Source of the DNA: an uncultured Clostridia bacterium
GTDB lineage: Bacteria; Bacillota; Clostridia; TANB77; CAG-465
Direction of reading: 5' to 3'
Length of the DNA: 64,000 nucleotides
NCBI GenBank assembly: GCA_949106495.1
Contig: CARYZD010000005.1
Location: 1-64,000 of the forward strand
Shown here: positions 52,040 through 60,422 of the stretch, one piece after another
How positions within the stretch are numbered: the stretch's first letter is position 1
How the letters are laid out: every line of letters starts with the position of its first letter
Position numbers and translations under genes: made by a program
Notes under the pieces: generated by a model
Told to the model about the DNA's origin: nothing
Databases searched by the model: none
The model's input: the letters and a program-made list of their open reading frames with translations, nothing else

Positions 52040-52065
52040 GAGAGGACTTATAGGTCCTCTCTTTT
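52040..52065 (+). terminator. Terminator of porCDAB
   Basis: An 8-bp stem (GAGAGGAC / GTCCTCTC) with a 6-nt loop, followed by TTTTAT. Confidence 0.8.
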
Positions 52066-53080
52066 ATATTATTCTATCTACAGACTCAGCAATAGGTCTT
52101 AATCTATTAACTATATCATCATACATATCTGGTGTAATTGATTGCTTTCCATCACACAATGCTTTCTCAGGATTATTATGCACCTCAATAATAAGTCCAT
52201 CTGCTCCAATTGCAACTGCAGCTTTGGATAAAGGTTCAACCATCCATCTTAAACCTGCTGCATGACTTGGGTCAACGATAATAGGTAAATGACTCAATTT
52301 TTTAATCATTGGAATTGCTGATATATCTAATGTATTTCTTGTGGTTGTTTCATATGTTCTTATCCCTCTTTCGCAAAGAATAACATTTGAATTTCCTTCA
52401 GACATAATATATTCTGCAGACATTAACCATTCTTCTATTGTTGCTGCAATTCCTCTTTTTAAAAGAATTGGCTTATTTAACTTTCCGGCTTTTTTTAATA
52501 AATCAAAATTTTGCATATTTCTTGCACCAATTTGTATAACATCTACATCTTTTTCAAAGACTTCTAAATCATCTATAGACATGAGTTCTGTTACAATCTT
52601 AAGTCCTGTTGCCTCTCTTGCTTTTTTTAGCATTTCTAATCCTTCATATTTTAATCCTTGAAAAGCATATGGAGAGGTTCTAGGTTTGAATGCTCCACCT
52701 CTTAAAAATTTAGCACCACTTGCTTTTACTTTTTTTGCAATTTCAATTACTTGTTCCTCACTTTCTACAGAACAAGGACCAGCAATCATCATTAATTTTC
52801 CATTACCAATTATTACTTCATCACCTATTTTTATAACTGTATCTTCTGGATGAAATTTTCTACTAGCTCTTTTATATGCTTCTTTAACAACACATACATC
52901 TATAACTCCGTCTAAATTTTTAATTTTTTCTATATCAATAACTTTTGTATTTCCAATAGCACCTAGTATTATTTCCTCTTTTGAGGTATTTTCTACAACA
53001 GTTAATCCTAACTCTTCTATTTTTTCTTTAATTTCTAAAATAACTTTTTCATCTACATCTTTTTTTAATTTAATAATCAT
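52064..53080 (-). CDS. aroF: 3-deoxy-7-phosphoheptulonate (DAHP) synthase, type I-beta with N-terminal regulatory domain
   Basis: First enzyme of aromatic amino acid synthesis: phosphoenolpyruvate plus erythrose-4-phosphate to DAHP. Residues 1-70 form a ferredoxin-like regulatory domain (MIIKLKKDVDEKVILEIK...), as in the Thermotoga enzyme, where it senses Tyr/Phe. The barrel has MIAGPCSVESEEQ, FLRGGAFKPRTSPYAFQG, LLKRGIAATIEEW and IIVDPSHAAG. Length 338 residues is normal. A Phe/Tyr-rich leader peptide and an attenuator precede the gene, so it is probably controlled both allosterically and by transcription attenuation. Confidence 0.95.
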   Translation of the reverse strand: MIIKLKKDVDEKVILEIKEKIEELGLTVVENTSKEEIILGAIGNTKVIDIEKIKNLDGVIDVCVVKEAYKRASRKFHPEDTVIKIGDEVIIGNGKLMMIAGPCSVESEEQVIEIAKKVKASGAKFLRGGAFKPRTSPYAFQGLKYEGLEMLKKAREATGLKIVTELMSIDDLEVFEKDVDVIQIGARNMQNFDLLKKAGKLNKPILLKRGIAATIEEWLMSAEYIMSEGNSNVILCERGIRTYETTTRNTLDISAIPMIKKLSHLPIIVDPSHAAGLRWMVEPLSKAAVAIGADGLIIEVHNNPEKALCDGKQSITPDMYDDIVNRLRPIAESVDRII

Positions 53081-53097
53081 AATAAATTCCTCCTATC

Positions 53098-53130
53098 AAA
53101 AAGAGAGCCTCATAATCAAATGAGACTCTC
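53098..53130 (-). terminator. Attenuator terminator in the aroF leader
   Basis: On the minus strand GAGAGTCTCAT pairs with ATGAGGCTCTC (one G-U) around loop TTGATT and is followed by five T. It lies 18 bp before the aroF start, upstream of the gene it controls. The 5' arm plus loop (53113-53124) is also perfectly complementary over 12 nt to 53231-53242 inside the leader peptide gene. A separate hairpin (53171-53198, arms ATATTAGT / ACTAATAT) lies between the leader stop and the attenuator. Confidence 0.85.
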
Positions 53131-53202
53131 CATACTATTCATATTTTAAGTTTATTTATTGAATATTTTTATATTAGTATTCCGCGGCTAACTAATATCA
53201 TT

Positions 53203-53346
53203 TTAATACTCAAATATCATTTTATTGTTACTCATTTGATTAGATTGTATGTTTTTTAGGTACGCAAAAAATCTTACGCTAAAATAATAGCCTAAGAATC
53301 CAAAGTAAAAATAAAAGTTGTTAACTAATATTTCATTTGCTACCAT
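53203..53346 (-). CDS. Phe/Tyr-rich leader peptide of aroF
   Basis: A 47-codon gene with AAAGGAGAG 7 nt before its ATG. Residues 11-29 read FYFYFGFLGYYFSVRFFAY, so 12 of 19 are Phe or Tyr. The whole peptide has 8 Phe and 6 Tyr. The composition matches the products of the pathway it precedes, the hallmark of ribosome-mediated attenuation. Codons 35-39 (53231-53242) contain TAATCAAATGAG, which can pair with the attenuator. A ribosome stalled on the Phe/Tyr codons would leave this element free to pair and prevent termination; a ribosome reaching the stop would cover it. Confidence 0.88.
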   Translation of the reverse strand: MVANEILVNNFYFYFGFLGYYFSVRFFAYLKNIQSNQMSNNKMIFEY

Positions 53347-53383
53347 AAAAAACTCTCTCCTTTCTTTCTGAGTAATTTATTCT

Positions 53384-53412
53384 ATATTAACATTACATCA
53401 AAAAATTGTCAA
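53384..53412 (-). promoter_or_regulatory. Promoter of the aroF leader transcript
   Basis: TTGACA, 17 bp, TAATAT with a TGt extended -10, about 30 bp upstream of the leader peptide start. Confidence 0.8.
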
Positions 53413-53424
53413 TACTAATTTTTA

Positions 53425-54633
53425 TCATTTTTTTTCTATTTTAGTTGTAATAGTACTTGCATAATCTATTTTTGAGCCATAAATTTCTTTAAGTTTATCC
53501 ATTGTCTTTGTAACTTTTTCCTTCCTTTTGACAATCTCTTTTTTAGATTTATTTTCTTCAACAATAGAGAAAATATCTAATTGTTCTTGAACATTGTTTT
53601 CTTTAAGTCCTGAAACTCCAACACATATATATCTTATACTTGTTCCATTTGTATAATTATCTTTAAAAAGTTCAATTATATTTTTAGAAATTACATCATA
53701 AGCATTAGTATATTCAATTTTTCTTTGTCTAGAATTAGATATAAAATTACAATCTCTTAAAACAATTGATACAACATTTGCTTTCATATTTAATTTCCTT
53801 AATGAAAAAGATACATTGCTTGTTAATTTTAAAAACTCTCTTTCTATAGCTTCTTTATCTGATATATCTGTTTCAAAAGTTATCCCTTTACTAATACTCT
53901 TTCTTTCACTTTTTTCATAATAGTATTTAACAGGCTCATTGTCAATACCATTAGAATAATTATATATCTGTTCCCCTAACTTTCCTAAATGTTTTACTAT
54001 TCTATATTTATTACTATTTGCTAAATCTCCTATTGTTTTAATTCCTAATTTTTTTAGCTTTTCATTTGTGTTCTTACCAACATATAATAACATATTAACT
54101 GGTAAATTATATATTTTTTCTTTATAATTATCATAATCTAGTACAGTTATTGCATCAGGCTTTTTTAAGTCGCTTCCAAGTTTTGCAAGTGATTTTGTAA
54201 ATGATACTCCAACAGAAATTGTTAACCCAAATTTAGATTTTATTTCTTCTTTAATTTTATATGCAATTTCATATGGACTACCAAATATTGCAGTACTTTC
54301 TGTTACATCTAAAAATGATTCATCTATACCAAATTTTTCTACTCTATCTGTATATTTTCTATATACTTCATTTACAAGTTTAGAATACTTAACATATTCT
54401 TCATAATGTGGTTTTAAAAGTACTAAATTAGGACATTTATTTAATGCAGAGTATACTGTTTCTGGAGTATAAACACCATATTTTTTAGCTATTTGATTTT
54501 TTGCAAGTATTATTCCATGTCTTTTATTTGGATCTCCAGATACTGCCATTGGAATATTTTTTAGTTCTGGTCTATTTAACATTTCTACAGAAGCAAAAAA
54601 ATTATTTAAATCACAATGAAGTATAGCTCTCAT
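53425..54633 (-). CDS. dinB: DNA polymerase IV (DinB), Y-family translesion polymerase
   Basis: A 402-residue error-prone polymerase for bypass of damaged bases. The catalytic segments are ILHCDLNNFFASVEM (Asp, metal) and EKFGIDESFLDVTES (Asp-Glu pair). HhH-like GIKTIGDLANS and a little-finger domain follow. QEQLDIF near residue 350 is a beta-clamp-binding motif. No clear LexA box was found upstream. The upstream GGTGAT ribosome binding site is adequate. No terminator is evident between dinB and the aroF leader promoter. Confidence 0.94.
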   Translation of the reverse strand: MRAILHCDLNNFFASVEMLNRPELKNIPMAVSGDPNKRHGIILAKNQIAKKYGVYTPETVYSALNKCPNLVLLKPHYEEYVKYSKLVNEVYRKYTDRVEKFGIDESFLDVTESTAIFGSPYEIAYKIKEEIKSKFGLTISVGVSFTKSLAKLGSDLKKPDAITVLDYDNYKEKIYNLPVNMLLYVGKNTNEKLKKLGIKTIGDLANSNKYRIVKHLGKLGEQIYNYSNGIDNEPVKYYYEKSERKSISKGITFETDISDKEAIEREFLKLTSNVSFSLRKLNMKANVVSIVLRDCNFISNSRQRKIEYTNAYDVISKNIIELFKDNYTNGTSIRYICVGVSGLKENNVQEQLDIFSIVEENKSKKEIVKRKEKVTKTMDKLKEIYGSKIDYASTITTKIEKK

Positions 54634-54690
54634 ACCTTATCACCACCCAGACAATTATATATTAGAAAAAAATTTTGGTCAAGAAAAAAA

Positions 54691-54707
54691 GAGCAGTTTT
54701 ACTGCTC
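54691..54707 (-). terminator. Terminator of the small two-gene operon
   Basis: A 7-bp stem (GAGCAGT / ACTGCTC) followed by seven T on the minus strand. It overlaps the last codons of the gene ending at 54699. Confidence 0.8.
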
Positions 54708-55106
54708 CATTGAAACCCCGTATAACTTATCTACATTATTAGATAAATCACTTAAAAATTGTATTTTCTTTTTATAATCATTAAAATATGAACAAAGTAA
54801 TAAACTATCCTCAATATTTCCATTATATCTAATAGTATAACCGATTCCATTAACATCTTTTATTTCTTCATTTATGATTATTTTCTCTTTTTCTAATACA
54901 TCTTTAGCTCCATCTACATACTTAATCATTACAACATTATTAATTTTTATATTTTCCTCACTAAGTTTTTGAACAATGTCATTAAATATATTAAGTACTA
55001 ATTTTATCTTAACCAAAATTCTGTCATCATCAATATTTGAAAGTTTTTCTGCATAAAATTTAAACTCATCATTAGTTATAATAATTTTGTATTTAACCCC
55101 GTTCAC
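54699..55106 (-). CDS. Protein of unknown function, 135 residues
   Basis: Starts at a GTG inside the end of the preceding gene (14-nt overlap), with AAGGA upstream, so it is translationally coupled. The protein looks like an alpha/beta domain (VKYKIIITNDEFKFYAEKLS, NVVMIKYVDGAKDV, IGYTIRYNGNIEDSLLLCSYF) with no signal or membrane helix. Not recognised. Its partner is the 64-residue protein upstream. Confidence 0.65.
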   Translation of the reverse strand: MNGVKYKIIITNDEFKFYAEKLSNIDDDRILVKIKLVLNIFNDIVQKLSEENIKINNVVMIKYVDGAKDVLEKEKIIINEEIKDVNGIGYTIRYNGNIEDSLLLCSYFNDYKKKIQFLSDLSNNVDKLYGVSMEQ

Positions 55107-55287
55107 TTATTCCTTGTAAAATTTTAATCCTTTTTCTGCACTTTTTGTCATAAATAAATATAGTTCTAAATCTTAAAATTTCTGAAAATGAGTCAGTACA
55201 TTCAGACACAAAATCTTTAGTAAATATGCTTCCATAAAATTTAATTTTAAATTTTATCCTTTCTGTCATTGAATTTAAATCATTCAT
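55093..55287 (-). CDS. Protein of unknown function, 64 residues
   Basis: A short basic protein beginning MNDLNSMTERIKFKIKFYG and ending KILQGISERG. It has AAGGAGG upstream and its own promoter. It overlaps the next gene by 14 nt. I considered that the two ORFs are one frameshifted gene, but the second has its own credible start signal. Function unknown. Confidence 0.6.
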   Translation of the reverse strand: MNDLNSMTERIKFKIKFYGSIFTKDFVSECTDSFSEILRFRTIFIYDKKCRKRIKILQGISERG

Positions 55288-55343
55288 ATAAACTCCTCCT
55301 TATTAAAAATTTTTACTAAGTCAAAGATTTTTAAAGCAGTAAG

Positions 55344-55372
55344 ATTATACCATTATTTTAGTTTTATGTCAA
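55344..55372 (-). promoter_or_regulatory. Promoter of the two-gene operon
   Basis: TTGACA, 17 bp, TATAAT on the minus strand, perfect in both hexamers. Confidence 0.85.
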
Positions 55373-55391
55373 TTAATACAACGATATTTGT

Positions 55392-56156
55392 TTAATATTT
55401 TACTAAATTACAATATGCACTTACAATAGCACTTTTTTTGATTTTCCTTGTCCTTGTGATACTACTTTTTCATTAATCATTAACTTTAATACTATATTAT
55501 TACTTTCTCTATTTACTATATCATAACGAATTCTAGCCTTACCAACGACTTTTTTTAAAAAAGCTTCATAGTCTGTAATATCTTTAATTTTTTCTTTTTT
55601 TAGTATCTTTTTTAAATTTTCTTCTTCCATTTTATGATATTTAGTATTACATTTAGATATTTTTTGTATATTTGCTTTTTGAAATTCTTGAGCTAAATCT
55701 GCAATTTCATTACTATTTAAAAAGTTAAAATGATTTAAAACATCTAAAACAATTTCCTTAGCCTTATCTAATCCATATACTAAAAATATTGCTGCTATAA
55801 AAGATTCATATATATCTGCAATAACTTTTGTTAACTTAGATACATCAATATCTTTACCAGTAATAATATGTTCATCTAAACCGTAAATATTTAGAAAAAT
55901 AATAATGTTCTTTATTAGTTGTCAATGCTAGTAGTTCTTTTGTCATTATATCTTCTTTTTTCTTAAATGACGTATACAAGTATTCTGCCACAATTAAACT
56001 AATTACTCTATCTCCTAAAAATTCTAGTCTCTGATAATTTTCTCTTATTTCCGAATCTTTATTCTCTATCAAAAAATTCTGTTGCGTTAATGACGTTTTA
56101 ATAATAATATTATCCTTATCAATTCCATATTTTTGAAATACATCAACCTTCTTCAT
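55392..56156 (-). pseudogene. RNase III-like gene broken by two homopolymer frameshifts
   Basis: The N-terminal frame (56156 to about 55895) reads MKKVDVFQKYGIDKD and has the RNase III signature RLEFLGDRVISLIVAEYLY. It ends in a stop at 55872. Removing one T from a T5 run (plus-strand A5, 55895-55899) joins it to LNIYGLDEHIITGKDIDVS, then VIADIYESFIAAIFL, the second catalytic segment with its Asp and Glu. A dsRNA-binding domain follows (DYEAFLKKVV... VSQGQGKSKK) and stops early at 55421. Adding one A to the A7 run (55433-55439) restores the last helix SAIVSAYCNLVKY to 55392. All expected catalytic residues are present, so either the decay is recent or the assembly has homopolymer errors. It lies downstream of smc; rnc-smc linkage is common. 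Confidence 0.8.
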
Positions 56157-56225
56157 AATTATATTACTCCTTTTTTTTAAATTAATCTATTAAATATTAT
56201 ACCAAGCCTTTAGTTTTATGTAAAT

Positions 56226-56257
56226 AAAAGAACTACTTTTTTTCTAGTAGTTCTTTT
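56226..56257 (-). terminator. Terminator of smc
   Basis: A 12-bp perfect stem (AAAAGAACTACT / AGTAGTTCTTTT) directly beyond the smc stop codon on the minus strand. Confidence 0.88.
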
Positions 56258-56261
56258 AATT

Positions 56262-59200
56262 TTATTTTAATTTCATTGATACAACTTTAGAGATACCATA
56301 TTCTTGCATTGTAACACCATATACAGATGATGCAACTTCCATTGTACCCTTTCTATGAGTTATAACTATAAATTGATTTTTCTTAGAATACTCTTTAATA
56401 TATTCTGCAAATCTATGAACATTTACATCATCAAGAGCTGCCTCAATTTCATCAAGTATACAAAATGGTGGTGACTTAATTTGAAGTATTGCAAATAATA
56501 ATGCAGTAGCAGTTAAGGCTCTCTCTCCACCAGATAGTAATGACATACTTTGTAATTTTTTTCCAGGTGGTTGAACTTCAATATCTATTCCACTATTTAA
56601 TACATCATTTTCATCCAATAATTTAAGTTCTGCTTTTCCTCCTCCAAATAATTGTTTAAATGTTGAATTAAAGTTTTCTGTAATAACCTTAAAGTTTTTA
56701 GTAAATTGTTGTTTCATTATGCTTATCATGTTTGAAATTAAGTTTTCAAGTTTTTTCTTAGTTTCTTCTAAATCATTTTTCTGATTTGAAATAAAATCAT
56801 ATCTCTCTTTTGTCTTTTGATATTCTTCTATTGAACTAATATTTACTTCACCTAAATCTTTTATTTCTTTTCTTATTCTATTTGCATCTTTTTCCACTTG
56901 TTTAATATTTATCTCTTCATTTTCTATAAGTAGAGCTTTTGAACTAGAAATTGTAAGTTCATAGTCTTCCCACATTTTATTTTTTAGATTTGTAAGTTCC
57001 ATTTCATATTTTATCTTTTTAGCTTCAACTTTTGATTTTTCTTCTCTAATACTATTTAATGTGTTTAAAGTATTAACTACACTAGTGTCTATTTCCTCCA
57101 TATCTTGCTCATATTTAGCTTTTTCTGTTTTTAGAAGGTTAGTATCCTCTTGATATTTTTCTTTTGCTTTTGAGCTATTTTCAACAATTTCTTTTATTTT
57201 AGATATTTCATAATTATAATTTTCAACTTGTAATTTTAAGTTTTCTATTTCTTCTTTTTTCTTATTAATAGAAAGCTCAAAATTTACTATATCTGATTCA
57301 ATTTTTTCTTTCATTTCATCAATAGATGAAACAGTTTCATCAAAAGATGAAAGTGATACTTTTAAGTTTACAACATCTTCATTTAAAATATCTATTTCAT
57401 TTTGCTTTTCTCTATTAAATCTAGTGTACTCATCTATTTCTTCTTGTTCTTTTGCATTTTGAACATCAATATTAAATATCTCTTGAGTGTTTTTTTCAAC
57501 TGTCTCTTTCATTTCTTGAATTTTAGAGCTAATTTGTTCTAAGTCTTCATTAAATGATTGTTTTTGAACATCAATCTTTTCCATTTCTTTTTTGATGTTT
57601 TCTCTTTTTTCAGTTAATGTTGCAATATCTATTACTAAAGCCTCTTTAGCTGGCATTACTTTATCTAATTCAACTTTAACTTCAGACTTTTGATTTTCTA
57701 ATTGTTGTATTTGTTCTTTGGCTTTATCTAGTTCTTCCTCTTTATTTAATATAATTTTATTAAGTTCAGCAATTTTTTCTTTTCTTCCTATTACCCCACC
57801 ACTTTTAGATGCTGTTTTTCCTCCAGTAATACTTCCAGTTTGAGATAATAATTCTCCAGATAAAGTTACTATTCTTAAAGAATTTTTTATTTTCTTAGAT
57901 AGTTCAATACCATTATCTATATTATCTACAATAACAGTGTTTGCAAGAGCAAGTTTTATTGCTTTTTCATATTTTCTATCATAAGAAACAAGTTCTGAAG
58001 CAATACCTAATACTCCAGTATTTTTAAGTACTTTGCTATTTATTTCAGGTGCTGTGCTTAAGTTTCCAAGAGGTAAGAAAGTTACCCTTCCAAGTGAATT
58101 ATTATTTAAATATGTAATTAAGTTCTTAGCTATAATTTCATCTTCAACAACAATATTTTGTATAAAACCACCAAGAGCAATTTCTATTGCATATTCATAT
58201 TTTTCTTCTGTAGATATTAAATTTGCTATTGTACCATGTACTTTTGAGTTTGTTTTAGCATAGTCTAATATACTTTTTACAGACTTGCTATACCCTTCAT
58301 TTTCATTCTCAAGATTTACTAAATAATTATATTTAGCTTTAGCTGTCATAAGCTCTTGATTCATATTAGATTTTCTTTCATCTAATACATCTATTGCATC
58401 TTGAATACTTTGAATTTTATCTTCTAAGGTACCTGTGCTTTCATTTATGTCATTTAATTCTTTATTTTTAGCAGATATATTTTGACCTATTTCATTTAAT
58501 TCAAAATTAAGGTTATCTTTTAAAGATATACTTTTTTCGTTTTGTTTTTTCTTTTCTTCTAATTGTTTTTCTTCTGCTTCAATAGTTGCACTAATACCAC
58601 TATTTTCATTTTTTAAATCAAACTTCTTATCATTATTAGTATCAATAATTTTTTTAAGTTCTTCTATTTGAATTCCTTTTTCATCAAGAGTTGCAACAAT
58701 TTTTTCTAATTCTTGTTCTTTTGTTTGAAGTTCTTCTTCAAATTTCTTTTTATTTTGGAATACATTTTCTCTTTTTTGTATTCTTTTTTGAATTTCATCT
58801 TTTAATAATGATATTTTTTCATTATCTTCATTAATTTCATTATTTAGTCTTTCAGAATTAGCATTTGCAGAATTAATACTTGCATCTAAAATTGAAATTT
58901 TTGAATTAAGTTTTTCTTTTTCATTTTCTTCTTGAAAGAATTTCTCTCTTAATGATTCGATTTTATCTGATAATTCTTGTATTTTAGCCTTAAGTTCAAT
59001 TTTTTTAGTCTCATTTTCTTTAGACAAATTTTCCTGTTTTTCTATATCTGCTTGAAGTGTATTTAATAAGTCATCAATTTTTGCAATATTTGATGCATTA
59101 CTATCCACACTATTAACAAATAATTTTACATCTAATATCTTTAACTCATCTCTAAGTTTTAAAAACTTTTTTGCTGTTTCTGCACGTTTTTCAAGTGGTC

Positions 59201-59807
59201 CTATTGTGTTTTCTATTTCTCCAATAACATCTCCCACTCTTTGTAAAGTTGCTTCTGTATTATCTAGTTTTCTTGTAGCTTCTTCTTTTCTTGTTCTATA
59301 CTTAACAATTCCTGCAGCTTCTTCAAAAATATGTCTTCTTTCCTCAGATTTGTTAGATAAAATTTCATCTATTTTACCTTGAGAAATTATACTATAACCA
59401 TCTTTTCCAAGACCTGTATCCATAAATATAGCTTGTATATCTTTAAGCCTACATTCAGTACCATTAATTAGATAGTTACTTTCTCCACTTCTATATACTC
59501 TTCTTGTTACTATTACTTCATTATAATCTATTGGTAAAGCTCCATCTGAATTATCTAAATACATTGAAACTTCTGCAAATCCTACTTTTTTTCTTGCCTC
59601 AGTTCCTGCAAAAATAACATCTTCCATTTTGCTTCCACGAAGATTTTTTGCACTTTGTTCCCCAATAACCCATCTAATAGCGTCAGATATATTACTCTTT
59701 CCACTACCATTAGGTCCAACTATAGTTGTAATTCCATCTAAAAATAATATTTCTGTCTTATCTGCAAAGGATTTAAATCCTTGTATTTCTAGTTTCTTTA
59801 ATTGCAT
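56262..59807 (-). CDS. smc: Chromosome segregation protein SMC
   Basis: Condensin ATPase that organises and segregates the chromosome with ScpA and ScpB. The 1181-residue protein has an N-terminal Walker A (GPNGSGKSN) in LEIQGFKSFADKT context. Two long coiled coils (about 170-500 and 660-1000) flank a hinge near 510-650 (GYSKSVKSILDYA... SGGVIGRKEK). The C-terminal ABC signature is LLSGGERALTATALLFA and Walker B is CILDEIEAALDD. Length is standard. It has its own promoter and terminator. scpB is at 37.8 kb; ftsY, often next to smc, is absent here. Confidence 0.97.
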   Translation of the reverse strand: MQLKKLEIQGFKSFADKTEILFLDGITTIVGPNGSGKSNISDAIRWVIGEQSAKNLRGSKMEDVIFAGTEARKKVGFAEVSMYLDNSDGALPIDYNEVIVTRRVYRSGESNYLINGTECRLKDIQAIFMDTGLGKDGYSIISQGKIDEILSNKSEERRHIFEEAAGIVKYRTRKEEATRKLDNTEATLQRVGDVIGEIENTIGPLEKRAETAKKFLKLRDELKILDVKLFVNSVDSNASNIAKIDDLLNTLQADIEKQENLSKENETKKIELKAKIQELSDKIESLREKFFQEENEKEKLNSKISILDASINSANANSERLNNEINEDNEKISLLKDEIQKRIQKRENVFQNKKKFEEELQTKEQELEKIVATLDEKGIQIEELKKIIDTNNDKKFDLKNENSGISATIEAEEKQLEEKKKQNEKSISLKDNLNFELNEIGQNISAKNKELNDINESTGTLEDKIQSIQDAIDVLDERKSNMNQELMTAKAKYNYLVNLENENEGYSKSVKSILDYAKTNSKVHGTIANLISTEEKYEYAIEIALGGFIQNIVVEDEIIAKNLITYLNNNSLGRVTFLPLGNLSTAPEINSKVLKNTGVLGIASELVSYDRKYEKAIKLALANTVIVDNIDNGIELSKKIKNSLRIVTLSGELLSQTGSITGGKTASKSGGVIGRKEKIAELNKIILNKEEELDKAKEQIQQLENQKSEVKVELDKVMPAKEALVIDIATLTEKRENIKKEMEKIDVQKQSFNEDLEQISSKIQEMKETVEKNTQEIFNIDVQNAKEQEEIDEYTRFNREKQNEIDILNEDVVNLKVSLSSFDETVSSIDEMKEKIESDIVNFELSINKKKEEIENLKLQVENYNYEISKIKEIVENSSKAKEKYQEDTNLLKTEKAKYEQDMEEIDTSVVNTLNTLNSIREEKSKVEAKKIKYEMELTNLKNKMWEDYELTISSSKALLIENEEINIKQVEKDANRIRKEIKDLGEVNISSIEEYQKTKERYDFISNQKNDLEETKKKLENLISNMISIMKQQFTKNFKVITENFNSTFKQLFGGGKAELKLLDENDVLNSGIDIEVQPPGKKLQSMSLLSGGERALTATALLFAILQIKSPPFCILDEIEAALDDVNVHRFAEYIKEYSKKNQFIVITHRKGTMEVASSVYGVTMQEYGISKVVSMKLK

Positions 59808-59831
59808 ATATATCCCCTTCTAATCTCCTAA

Positions 59832-59860
59832 ATTATATTATATTTAATATTTTTTTGCAA
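59832..59860 (-). promoter_or_regulatory. Promoter of smc
   Basis: TTGCAA, 17 bp, TATAAT on the minus strand. Confidence 0.75.
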
Positions 59861-59897
59861 CTTTTTATAATTTTTATGTATAATTTTCTCATTATTA

Positions 59898-59926
59898 TTG
59901 ATTATGTTAACATTTCATGGTATAAT
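59898..59926 (+). promoter_or_regulatory. Promoter of the frameshifted small gene
   Basis: TTGATT, 17 bp, TATAAT. It gives a leader of about 110 nt. Confidence 0.78.
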
Positions 59927-59956
59927 AATTATAGGTAGTTTAATCAGCAGTAAGAA

Positions 59957-59992
59957 CCAATTGTTTCTTATCATCCAATTATGAACAATTGG
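59957..59992 (+). promoter_or_regulatory. Leader hairpin of the frameshifted small gene
   Basis: A 9-bp perfect stem (CCAATTGTT / AACAATTGG) with an 18-nt loop in the 5' leader, 50 nt before the ATG. No known riboswitch class is recognised. There is no T tract, so it is not a terminator. Confidence 0.5.
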
Positions 59993-60042
59993 CTATACAA
60001 ATGAGCAAACACCAAATAAATTTATTATAGGAGGTTGTCATT

Positions 60043-60316
60043 ATGACGAAAATTAAAAATATTAATAAAAATGATTTATTTGGAGGTAAAGTTAAGAACT
60101 ATTTAAAACGGAATTTATGAAGATTCTGATACAATAAATGCTCTTGTTACAGAGAAAGAATTTATTGAAATAGTTCAAAATAATTTTACAGAAGCTGAAG
60201 TTTATAGTGCTAGAATATTTGATTTTGAAGATTTAGCGATTCAAAAAGCGTACAAATATGATGACTATAATACTGAAAGCGAGGATGTTGAAATGTATAA
60301 TTATGATAATTGCTAA
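60043..60316 (+). pseudogene. Small acidic protein gene with a single frameshift
   Basis: AGGAGG lies 7 nt before an ATG. The frame reads MTKIKNINKNDLFGGKVKNYLKRNL and stops. Deleting one A from the AAAA run at about 60105-60109 gives continuous reading: KNYLNGIYEDSDTINALVTE..., on to EAEVYSARIFDFEDLAIQKAY and an acidic Tyr-rich end, MYNYDNC. The repaired product is about 90 residues and unknown. The promoter, leader and terminator are all intact, so it is recently broken, a sequencing error, or decoded by frameshifting. Confidence 0.6.
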
Positions 60317-60338
60317 GCAGCAATTATTAAAATAAAAT

Positions 60339-60364
60339 AGAGGCTCTACTTATGAGTCTCTTTT
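60339..60364 (+). terminator. Terminator of the frameshifted small gene
   Basis: An 8-bp stem with one G-U pair (AGAGGCTC / GAGTCTCT), followed by TTTT. Confidence 0.75.
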
Positions 60365-60393
60365 AATGTTTATTTTATATATTATATAAGTTA

Positions 60394-60417
60394 AAAGAGT
60401 ACATCACTGTACTCTTT
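60394..60417 (-). terminator. Terminator of the PLD-like protein gene
   Basis: A 10-bp perfect stem (AAAGAGTACA / TGTACTCTTT) with a TCAC loop, just beyond the stop at 60423 on the minus strand. Confidence 0.85.
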
Positions 60418-60422
60418 ACTAT

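Noticed and set aside
55093..55106. The two small unknown ORFs as one frameshifted gene
   Set aside because: The second ORF has its own GTG with AAGGA at good spacing, and overlaps of this size are normal for coupled genes.
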